The notes under the pieces: model-generated | What the model was told of the DNA's origin: nothing | The model's database searches: none | Seen by the model: the letters and a program-made list of their open reading frames with translations, nothing else | Position numbers and translations under genes: made by a program | From: Neptunitalea lumnitzerae | GTDB lineage: Bacteria > Bacteroidota > Bacteroidia > Flavobacteriales > Flavobacteriaceae | Length of the DNA: 64,000 nucleotides | Assembly: GCF_027924185.1 (NCBI RefSeq) | Contig: NZ_BRVO01000002.1 | Span: 186,001 to 250,000, forward strand | Direction of reading: 5' to 3' | Part shown: in pieces, positions 38,838 to 46,433 of the stretch | How the letters are laid out: every line of letters starts with the position of its first letter | How positions within the stretch are numbered: the stretch's first letter is position 1

Positions 38838-41800
38838 TTACTCTCTTTTTAATGTTAGTGCCATTAACCCGATAACTACATCATTGGCAATGGTTTTTAG
38901 CTGAATATTTTTAAGTTTTTTACTTTTATCTAGCGGAATATCTAGTAGTGTACCGGCTCCTCCATCAATGCCGTACTTTGTAAAACCGTGTATATCTATA
39001 TAATCTTTGTATACCGTAGTTACTTCACCTGTTTTAAAGTAAACTCTTGGTGGAGTAGGAGCATCAGTAGTAAAAGCATATCCGTCAACATAATAATCTT
39101 GCTCAATAGGCCACCAGTTTTCTGGATTTTTAAGCTCTAAAACTGTTTGGGTTCCATCGGTATAGTTAATTTGTATGGTACCATTACAAATTCTGGTTTG
39201 CATTGGGTTTGTAGTACCTGCCATAAGTAGATAGGCATGAGAAGCCTTCCCCTTTAGAGGAATTGAAATACTTTCTGGATATACATCCCACATGGAGGTA
39301 TAGATAATGTCATTCTCTTTTTCTTTATGAGGAATTGAAAATGGTATTCCTAGTTCTGTTAAAAATATTCCAGATGAATTTACTTTTTCTTTGAGCCCCT
39401 TGGTATCTATTTTAATATCTTCTGCTATTGTAGGATAGCACCAATTGCCAATACCTGTAGTAGGAAGTTGTAGTGTGGGAGAACTAGGTCTAGGTGTTAG
39501 GTATTGGTTTTTAAACGTATAGTTTAGATTACTGTTGTAATAATCTTTTAAATTGATGGGGTCAAGCTTATAATCTTGCTCTTTGAGTTCCCAATTTTGA
39601 AAATGGAAATTATAATTATGTCCGTCGGAAGCTTTCAATTCAAGGTTATTACTTCCTGTAACAAGTAGCTGATGATTGATGTTAATTTCTTTATTCTGAT
39701 GTGCTTCTAATGCGATGGATTTATAAAATGTATGATTTACATAAAGTTTTCCTTTAATTGTTTGGTTCAAATTATTGTAAAGAGTGAGCGCTGATTTTGA
39801 TTTAGAAGGTTGACTTTTAGTAAGCTCAACGGTTGTTAAACTTTCCTGATTCACAGGTGTCCACCAAGTCATTTCGTTTTGATTCATTTTAACGAAATAC
39901 AAAACATTTCCCTTTTTGGTATTTAAGGTTACTGAAGCTTTGTTATTATCTATGTCATAAGATTGTAACCATTTTTGAGGATCATATACTTCTGAAATAT
40001 GTGCATTTTCTGAAGTAATTAAGTGATGATTTACTATTTGTAATGTTTCAAGTTTAGACCCCGACCAATCAATTGTAATGTTGTACTCTTTAGCAGAGGC
40101 AGCACTTATTTCTAGTATCGGATGATGGATACTTTCAATAATTTTATAATCAGCCGTTTTTCCATTAATAGCAATAGCCTTTACGTGGTCATACAAAACT
40201 GGAATCCTAAACTTTAAATTCATGTTTGCTGTTAGTTTAGGTTGAATGGTATAGCTTTCTTTAGTTCCATTTTTTTTCATAGTAAATGAAATATCAGGAA
40301 TGTCTAACGAGGCATGCTTCCATTCTTTTGGGAACCCGGGTTGTATGGTTAAAGTATCAGTAAATGCATCCGGATAAATACCAAACAATCCTTCAACTAA
40401 AGAGCGAGCGGCAACCCCAATTGGATCTGCAAAATCACGGTATAGTTCACCTCGTATTGCATCATAAAATGATAGTTGCTGGAATCCTCCTGGCGATGCA
40501 CTTGTATACATACTTTCAATAAGAGCACTCTTCCATAATTTAAAAGCAGTTTCTTTATCATTACCTTGCCAAAAGGCTAGTGCCATATTAAGATTTTCTG
40601 CTAGTGCTACGTTGTTTACCGACCATGTGTATGGTTGCCAATTTGTGGTGGATAACAAAAAGAGGTTCTCGTTGGTATAACCGTCTATATCAACTGGAAT
40701 TTGAGGTATTTCATTTTTCACATAGTTCAATGCCTCATAGGCTTGAAAGTTAGAAGCTATATTTTTGTCAATGCTATGATAGATTGTCCAAATACCAGGG
40801 GTATCGTGTAATAATTGATTTCCCATAGTATCTTTATACTCCGCAAAAGTCCCTTTTTCAGCAATCCATAATTGAGATTCAATAGCATTTTTTATTTTTT
40901 TAGCCTCTTTTAGATATGGTTCAGGGTTTTCTCCGAGTGTTTTAGCAATAATAGCTGCCATTTGATTAGCTCTGTAGTTGTATGCTGAGGTATAGGTTAC
41001 TTTTCCACCGCTGTATTGTAAAGCATCACTAGCCCAAATTGCCGCATAGGCATCATAGAGTCCGTCATCGTCGGTATCAAAATTTCTTTTTTCCCAAGCA
41101 AGATGTCTTTTGATAGTAGGCCACATTTGTTGCATAAATGCTTTATCTCCTGTCCATTTAAAGTGGGTAAGCATTTGGTCTATAAACACCAAATTCATAT
41201 CGTAATGATGGGCAACGTTATTTCTGTTAGGACGTCTACTAATGTATCCATTAGTAAACATAGCAGTACCTATTTTTTCCTTTTGTCTAGCAAAATATCT
41301 TGATGTATCTGGTGTAACAGGACCTTCCATAGGAGATAGTACCTGTGATTTGCTGTAACTTTCAAAATGAGATTTTGCTCTGTCATGCCATCCTAATAAG
41401 TCTGCACAATAAGCACCTCTCCATGCATTCAAATGCATACGCCAAGCTACAGCACCGTGTAAATATGCAGGAGATTCCCATATAGCATCAGCCGCATAAG
41501 CCAAAGTACCACCAAGTGTATTTAAATATGGATCAGGAGTATCTATGGTTACCCTAGAGGTAAGTTCTTGAATACTCTTTAATGTATGCTCAAAATCTTT
41601 TTGAATTTTTGTTTGTGAATAGTCAGTTTTGTTAGTGTTTCCTATTTTCCAGTAATAGGTATTTTTAACAAAGTTTTCTAAAACACCACATACGGCAGGG
41701 GTGTCCGTTTCTTCACTTCTAATAAATGTATTTGGATTTAAAAGCTTTTTGGCGTCTTTTATATACGTCTTTGTACTATTAGGAAATGAACCGCTTATTA

Positions 41801-42449
41801 TTTTGTTCTGAATTTCTTTTTTGATTTTTAATTGATAATGTAGTTCAAAGTTGGTTTCAGCTATTTCAAAAACATTGTTTTCGCAGTATTCTGGTTGCAG
41901 ATAAAATACAGATTCTGGGTCGGCACCAATATCACCATCTCTGTGGAATTTTTTACCAGTGACACCACCATATGCCCAAATAAGTTTTACATCATTTGGT
42001 ATATTCTCAGTAGTAAGTTTAAGTATCATATCTTCTGTGATATCAGAAGCTACAACTTCTAAATGTAATGTTCCTTTAGCTAACAAGGTATCAGAAATAA
42101 CATATTTCATGATACCTGGAGTATAAACTGTTTGAATGGAATCTGCTTCGGTTATCCATTTACTATGTTGATTCTTGATAATACCTAGCTTAAAATTGCC
42201 TCCCATGCCCGGCATATAAAGTGCAAATTCGGGCAAATCACCTGTTTCTACTCTAAAACCTGTATTGGTACCATATAGTGCTCTGTTAAATTTCCTATGA
42301 CCATTATGAAGTAAAAAATCTTTTCCCCTAGGCGTATAATGTAATTTTTTCTTTTGTTGATGCCATATATTTTCTTCTTGAGCAAGCAGTGTCTGATTGC
42401 CAATAAGTAGCCATACTATAAGGGTTATGAATCTTATAATAAGTTTCAT
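38838..42449 (-). CDS. Exported DUF4450-type protein with six-hairpin glycosidase-like core
   Basis: A 1203-residue exported protein (signal peptide to about residue 23, LLAQ). The N-terminus has a DUF4450-like start (YTPRGKDFLLHNGHRKFNRA, then FRVETGDLPEFALYMPGMGG). The centre (about residues 300-720) resembles an (alpha/alpha)6 glycosidase barrel: AWRMHLNAWRGAYCADLLGW, YDAYAAIWASDALQY and WTIYHSIDKN, followed by NLNMALAFWQGNDKETAFKLW. The C-terminal third is beta-rich and may bind carbohydrate. DUF4450 proteins recur in pectin loci of Bacteroidota; an enzymatic activity is not known to me. It starts 23 bp after the NCS1 gene and ends 2 bp before the next gene. Confidence 0.7.
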   Translation of the reverse strand: MKLIIRFITLIVWLLIGNQTLLAQEENIWHQQKKKLHYTPRGKDFLLHNGHRKFNRALYGTNTGFRVETGDLPEFALYMPGMGGNFKLGIIKNQHSKWITEADSIQTVYTPGIMKYVISDTLLAKGTLHLEVVASDITEDMILKLTTENIPNDVKLIWAYGGVTGKKFHRDGDIGADPESVFYLQPEYCENNVFEIAETNFELHYQLKIKKEIQNKIISGSFPNSTKTYIKDAKKLLNPNTFIRSEETDTPAVCGVLENFVKNTYYWKIGNTNKTDYSQTKIQKDFEHTLKSIQELTSRVTIDTPDPYLNTLGGTLAYAADAIWESPAYLHGAVAWRMHLNAWRGAYCADLLGWHDRAKSHFESYSKSQVLSPMEGPVTPDTSRYFARQKEKIGTAMFTNGYISRRPNRNNVAHHYDMNLVFIDQMLTHFKWTGDKAFMQQMWPTIKRHLAWEKRNFDTDDDGLYDAYAAIWASDALQYSGGKVTYTSAYNYRANQMAAIIAKTLGENPEPYLKEAKKIKNAIESQLWIAEKGTFAEYKDTMGNQLLHDTPGIWTIYHSIDKNIASNFQAYEALNYVKNEIPQIPVDIDGYTNENLFLLSTTNWQPYTWSVNNVALAENLNMALAFWQGNDKETAFKLWKSALIESMYTSASPGGFQQLSFYDAIRGELYRDFADPIGVAARSLVEGLFGIYPDAFTDTLTIQPGFPKEWKHASLDIPDISFTMKKNGTKESYTIQPKLTANMNLKFRIPVLYDHVKAIAINGKTADYKIIESIHHPILEISAASAKEYNITIDWSGSKLETLQIVNHHLITSENAHISEVYDPQKWLQSYDIDNNKASVTLNTKKGNVLYFVKMNQNEMTWWTPVNQESLTTVELTKSQPSKSKSALTLYNNLNQTIKGKLYVNHTFYKSIALEAHQNKEININHQLLVTGSNNLELKASDGHNYNFHFQNWELKEQDYKLDPINLKDYYNSNLNYTFKNQYLTPRPSSPTLQLPTTGIGNWCYPTIAEDIKIDTKGLKEKVNSSGIFLTELGIPFSIPHKEKENDIIYTSMWDVYPESISIPLKGKASHAYLLMAGTTNPMQTRICNGTIQINYTDGTQTVLELKNPENWWPIEQDYYVDGYAFTTDAPTPPRVYFKTGEVTTVYKDYIDIHGFTKYGIDGGAGTLLDIPLDKSKKLKNIQLKTIANDVVIGLMALTLKRE

Positions 42450-42472
42450 ATGATAAAATACTTTATTACTAT

Positions 42473-43900
42473 TTAGGTTGATTTTTTTTGCATCTTTTTA
42501 CTAAATACTAAGTATAGTATTCCGCATAATAACCATGCTGGTAAGGTTACAAACGATAAGAATACATTAAACTGAACTGATATAAAGTAGAAAATTCCAA
42601 AGCTTATAATCCATGCCCAAAAAACAGCATGATTAAATTTAGTTCCAGTTTTTTCAGCATAGAAAGCTTGTATACCATACTTTTTACCGAAGAAATATTC
42701 AAAAACTATAATGGCACCTACAGGAGCCAAGATGAATCCGTAAAGAGAAACAAAACCTAATAGCTTCATAGCAAATGCAGGAAACAAGCCTGCAATGGTG
42801 GCTACCGAGCCTGCAATAATGGTTACCCAAAAAGTAGATACTTTAGGAATAATGGCTTGAAAAGCTAGTCCAGCTCTGTAGATTGTTGGGTTAGCTGTAG
42901 TCCAACCTGCTAGTATTACTGCAATAATTCCAAAGATTCCTATAGCATTATAGGCTAAAGGACCCGGAGCTACGGTAGGTGCTTGCCCACTAGCTAACAT
43001 TTGTTGTGCTTCTGGAGTTTTTAAATATACAGCATATAGCAGGGCAGCTGCTATCCATGCTATGTAATGGCCAATATAAATACCAGCAGCTGTTGTCCAT
43101 CCGGCTCTTGGTTTTTTTGCAAAACGGAATACAGATAGATCTGACATTCCTATGTGCATTGCCGCATTAGCAAACCAAGACCATAGAAAAACGTGCCAAA
43201 ATGTATATTTTATTTGTCCTGGAAATGGTTCTGATCCATTTCCCCATATATTCCAAAAATCAGAAAAAGAAGCTACATTTAATTTAGATAGCGAAACAAC
43301 ACCACATGCAATAAAAGCTAAAACTATAATAGGAGACATATAGTTGGCTGCTTTTGCTACTGTTGCATAGCCTCTTGCAGCTATTACAGAAATAACAATT
43401 CCTAAGAATAGAACTATAACAACCCATGTAGCACTATTAGGATATGAGTCTGTTAGTTTAGGCATTTCCATATTAAAAGGTATTCCTACCGCTGTAGCTG
43501 ACACAGTTATCATAGCCCCAGCCAAGAAGCAGAAGAGCACACCGTTAGCCAAATTGTACAAGGTTACCAACTGTTTACCACATATTTTTTCTAAATGATA
43601 GTATAAAGTATATCTAAACTTAGTACCAATTTCAGCAGTTAAAAATCGCCAACTTAATACAGCCATTAAGTTACCAAGTAATAAACCAATGATGAGGTCA
43701 AAAGCACTGACTCCTGTAGTTAGAAATAGGGGACCAATTACAAATTCGGTTCCTGCGGCATGTTCACCTGCATACATTCCTAGAAAACTTTTCCAGTCTT
43801 TTAGGGAGGTATTAGGGACTCTTTCTCTTTCAAATTCTCCAGACATTTCGTTGGATATTACTTCTTCTTCAAGATGTGCTTGGCTCATATTTGGTAACAT
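42473..43900 (-). CDS. NCS1-family (cytosine/purine/hydantoin-type) permease, candidate L-rhamnose transporter
   Basis: A 475-residue inner-membrane permease with about twelve hydrophobic helices. It has the NCS1 layout: an acidic N-terminus, then GEHAAGTEFVIGPLF in TM1, WFANAAMHIGMSDLSVFRFA in the middle, and TTANPTIYRAGLAFQAIIPK before the last helices, which matches the TTxxxNxYxAGLA pattern of codB-like transporters. Characterised NCS1 members carry nucleobases, hydantoins, thiamine or vitamins. Here it is embedded in rhamnose catabolism, and no RhaT, MFS or ABC sugar transporter is visible in the window, so rhamnose, lactate or a rhamnogalacturonan product is a plausible substrate. This is inference; it may belong to a subfamily of its own. 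Confidence 0.7.
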   Translation of the reverse strand: MLPNMSQAHLEEEVISNEMSGEFERERVPNTSLKDWKSFLGMYAGEHAAGTEFVIGPLFLTTGVSAFDLIIGLLLGNLMAVLSWRFLTAEIGTKFRYTLYYHLEKICGKQLVTLYNLANGVLFCFLAGAMITVSATAVGIPFNMEMPKLTDSYPNSATWVVIVLFLGIVISVIAARGYATVAKAANYMSPIIVLAFIACGVVSLSKLNVASFSDFWNIWGNGSEPFPGQIKYTFWHVFLWSWFANAAMHIGMSDLSVFRFAKKPRAGWTTAAGIYIGHYIAWIAAALLYAVYLKTPEAQQMLASGQAPTVAPGPLAYNAIGIFGIIAVILAGWTTANPTIYRAGLAFQAIIPKVSTFWVTIIAGSVATIAGLFPAFAMKLLGFVSLYGFILAPVGAIIVFEYFFGKKYGIQAFYAEKTGTKFNHAVFWAWIISFGIFYFISVQFNVFLSFVTLPAWLLCGILYLVFSKKMQKKST

Positions 43901-44005
43901 TTTCTTGGTATATTAATTTAGGAACGCAGGTAATAAAACGTTTTCGTTAATACCCGCAATCATTTTTGATTTTAATAATTATTTGCGACAGATTTTAAAT
44001 ATAGT

Positions 44006-44043
44006 AAAAATGATAGTATAAAAATTATTATACTACCATTTTT
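44006..44043 (-). terminator. Hairpin between rhaEW copy 1 and the NCS1 gene
   Basis: A 16-bp stem with one mismatch (arms 44006-44021 and 44028-44043, six-base loop), just past the rhaEW stop codon on the minus strand. It is AT-rich and lies before the NCS1 gene, for which I find no matching operator or promoter. It may be leaky and reduce downstream expression. Confidence 0.65.
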
Positions 44044-44046
44044 ATA

Positions 44047-46148
44047 AAGGTTATCTTACAAATGCATTAGCCATACCGCCATCTACGTTAATGGTGTTAC
44101 CTGTACTTTTGTTAAGTATGGCCACACAAGCATAGACACCGTTTGCAATGTCATCTGGTAAAATAATTTCGTTTAATAAGTTTCTTTTAGCATAATGAGC
44201 TGGTAAGTCTTTAACATCAATACCGTATGCTTTAGCACGCCCTTGAGCCCAAGCACCTTCCCATATTTTACTACCTACAATAACGCCATCTGGGTTAACG
44301 GTGTTAACTCTAATATGGTCTTTGCCAACTTCAGCAGCTAGTAGTCTGCTCATATGTTGTTGAGCTGCTTTTGCGGTACCGTATCCTACATTGTTAGGTC
44401 CAGCTACGAGTCCGTTTTTACTAGCAATGCTCACAATATCGCCTCCTAGTTTTTGCTGTCTCATAATCTCAATACCTTTTTGAGCTAGCATAAACTGACC
44501 TTTTACGAGTACATTTTGTAAAATATCCCAGTCTTTAGTGGTCGTCTCTTCAATAGGTTTTGAGATAGCTAATCCTGCAGAATGCACAACAATGTCAATA
44601 CCACCGAATGCGAGGCATGCTTTTTTAAATGCTTTTTCAATATCGTTAGCATCTGTAACGTCACACAATACCGCTGTGGCATCATCTTTTTTGTAGTTAT
44701 GTAATGCCTTTTCAATACTTTCTTCACTAATATCAGTTACTACTACATTGGCACCTTCTGCAATTAGTTTATCGGCTATAGCTTTACCAATACCTCCTGT
44801 ACCTCCTGTAACCAAGGCTACTTTTCTAGAAAGCGGTTTTTCAGCCGGCATATGCTTTAATTTAGCCTCTTCTAGTAACCAATATTCAATATCAAAAGCT
44901 TCTTGTCTTGGTAGGGCAGTGTAGGCACTAATGGCTTCAGCCCCTCTCATAACATTAATAGCATTTACATAAAACTCACTAGCCACTCTAGCGGTTTGTT
45001 TGTTTTTAGCAAAGCTGAACATACCAACTCCCGGGTAGATAATAATAACCGGATTCGGGTCTCTCATATCCGGACTATTCGGATGTTTACATTTTTGGTA
45101 ATACTCGGCGTATTCTTGTCTGTACTTTTCAAAGGAAGGCTTTAGAAGCTCCATTACAGTATTAGCATCACTCAGGTCTTGCTCAGGAGATAGGTTAAGA
45201 ATGAGCGGTTGAATTTTAGTACGTAAGAAATGATCAGGGCAAGAGGTCCCCATAGGAGCCAACCTTTCTAAATCATTACTGTTAATGTATTGTAGTACGG
45301 TGTCACTATGAGTAAAATGTCCAATCATGGCATTTTCAGAGGAAGCTAATCCTCTCAGAGTAGGCATTAGATCAGCAGCTTTTTCCAATCTTTTTTCAGC
45401 TGGTAAGGCTTCAATTTTTTGTCCACCAAACACCTGTCCTTTTTGTTTAATTTTTTGTTCAATATATTCAGAAGCCATTTCAATAACCTCTAAACTATTA
45501 ATGTAACATTCGTATGAGGTATCTCCCCAAGTAAATAATCCGTGACTACCTAAAACAATACCTCTAATACCAGGGTTTTCTTCGAGACATTTTTCTAGTT
45601 GTAATCCCAGATCAAAACCCGGACGTTGCCACGGCACCCATCCCATGGTATCGCCCCATATTTCTTTTGTTACTTGCTGGCTATCTTTAGCAGCTGCAAC
45701 AGCAATCAGGGCATCAGGGTGTAGGTGGTCAATATGTTTAAAGGGTAATAGCCCATGTAAAGGGGTATCAATAGAAGGAGCTTTACTATCTAAATCATAA
45801 ATACAATGATTAAAAAGTCCAACCATTCTATCTTCATCATCTAGCCCTTTGTAAACTTTCTTTAAATCTCTAAGTCTTTCAGTGTACAGCCCTGCAATAC
45901 CTTTTCTGGTTAAGGTACCAATATCACCACCTGAACCTTTTACCCACATAACTTCTACTTCTTTGTTAGTAAGAGGATCTTTTTCAATAGTTTTACAAGA
46001 GGTGTTTCCTCCTCCGTAATTTGTAATTCTAAGATCGGCCCCAAGAATATTAGACCTATATAGAAACAGTGCTACTTGATCATTTGCCATAGATGCTGCT
46101 TTTTGCTCATCCCACAAATAATCTACATATTCAAATGTTTTTTCCATT
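44047..46148. repeat. Direct repeat copy A (rhaEW gene)
   Basis: This 2102-bp block matches 55916-58017 without gaps. I count roughly 37 base differences: about 27 in the first 850 bp (SDR half) and about 10 in the remaining 1250 bp (aldolase half). Homology starts 4 bp past the stop codon and ends 1 bp before the start codon. Confidence 0.95.
44051..46147 (-). CDS. rhaEW: Bifunctional L-rhamnulose-1-phosphate aldolase / L-lactaldehyde dehydrogenase, copy 1
   Basis: A 698-residue fusion. Residues about 1-410 are a class II aldolase/adducin domain: YGGGNTSCK, VKGSGGDIGTL, the metal-binding DTPLHGLLPFKHIDHLHPDA and GSHGLFTWG. From about residue 430 an SDR dehydrogenase follows, with VTGGTGGIGKA for NAD binding and catalytic YGTAK. 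The aldolase splits L-rhamnulose-1-phosphate to DHAP and L-lactaldehyde; the SDR should oxidize lactaldehyde to L-lactate. An almost identical copy lies at 55920-58016; the proteins differ at six residues. This copy has its own operator and -7 element and precedes the NCS1-DUF4450-rhaM group. Confidence 0.94.
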   Translation of the reverse strand: MEKTFEYVDYLWDEQKAASMANDQVALFLYRSNILGADLRITNYGGGNTSCKTIEKDPLTNKEVEVMWVKGSGGDIGTLTRKGIAGLYTERLRDLKKVYKGLDDEDRMVGLFNHCIYDLDSKAPSIDTPLHGLLPFKHIDHLHPDALIAVAAAKDSQQVTKEIWGDTMGWVPWQRPGFDLGLQLEKCLEENPGIRGIVLGSHGLFTWGDTSYECYINSLEVIEMASEYIEQKIKQKGQVFGGQKIEALPAEKRLEKAADLMPTLRGLASSENAMIGHFTHSDTVLQYINSNDLERLAPMGTSCPDHFLRTKIQPLILNLSPEQDLSDANTVMELLKPSFEKYRQEYAEYYQKCKHPNSPDMRDPNPVIIIYPGVGMFSFAKNKQTARVASEFYVNAINVMRGAEAISAYTALPRQEAFDIEYWLLEEAKLKHMPAEKPLSRKVALVTGGTGGIGKAIADKLIAEGANVVVTDISEESIEKALHNYKKDDATAVLCDVTDANDIEKAFKKACLAFGGIDIVVHSAGLAISKPIEETTTKDWDILQNVLVKGQFMLAQKGIEIMRQQKLGGDIVSIASKNGLVAGPNNVGYGTAKAAQQHMSRLLAAEVGKDHIRVNTVNPDGVIVGSKIWEGAWAQGRAKAYGIDVKDLPAHYAKRNLLNEIILPDDIANGVYACVAILNKSTGNTINVDGGMANAFVR

Positions 46149-46183
46149 ATAAGAAGCTTATTTTTTTATTACAATTAGATATT

Positions 46184-46191
46184 TAAAAGTA
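46184..46191 (-). promoter_or_regulatory. Predicted -7 element of rhaEW copy 1
   Basis: Minus strand TACTTTTA, exactly 20 bp downstream of operator site 1 and 36 bp before the ATG. Confidence 0.6.
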
Positions 46192-46211
46192 AAGCTTACA
46201 AGAAGTATCGG

Positions 46212-46228
46212 TATCCTGTGCTGTACTG
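46212..46228 (-). promoter_or_regulatory. Rhamnose-regulon operator candidate, site 1
   Basis: The minus strand reads CAGTACAGCACAGGATA: two direct half-sites, CAGTACA and CAGGATA, ten bases apart. The 20-bp spacer to the -7 element contains GTAAGCTTT, as at site 2. Confidence 0.72.
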
Positions 46229-46346
46229 TTTCAATAATAAAACTGAAATAAAAACATAGGAAATGTCTGATAAATATTAGCCTACGTTATAAGAATAAAA
46301 ACTATATTTATTTTATAAATAGGTCATACATTTAAAAAACAATTTT

Positions 46347-46363
46347 CAGGATAGAACAGGATA
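46347..46363 (+). promoter_or_regulatory. Rhamnose-regulon operator candidate, site 5
   Basis: The plus strand reads CAGGATAGAACAGGATA, the clearest case: two identical CAGGATA half-sites with a 10-bp period, upstream of GH106 and in the same orientation relative to the gene as the four minus-strand sites. Confidence 0.75.
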
Positions 46364-46383
46364 GCATACGGATTTGTTTCAAT

Positions 46384-46391
46384 TAATTTAG
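46384..46391 (+). promoter_or_regulatory. Predicted -7 element of the GH106-GH105 operon
   Basis: TAATTTAG, a one-mismatch form of TAnnTTTG, exactly 20 bp downstream of operator site 5 and 42 bp before the GH106 ATG. Confidence 0.5.
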
Positions 46392-46433
46392 ATTTTACGA
46401 AAACGTTGTTGTTCGTTTTTAAATTATTAGAAT

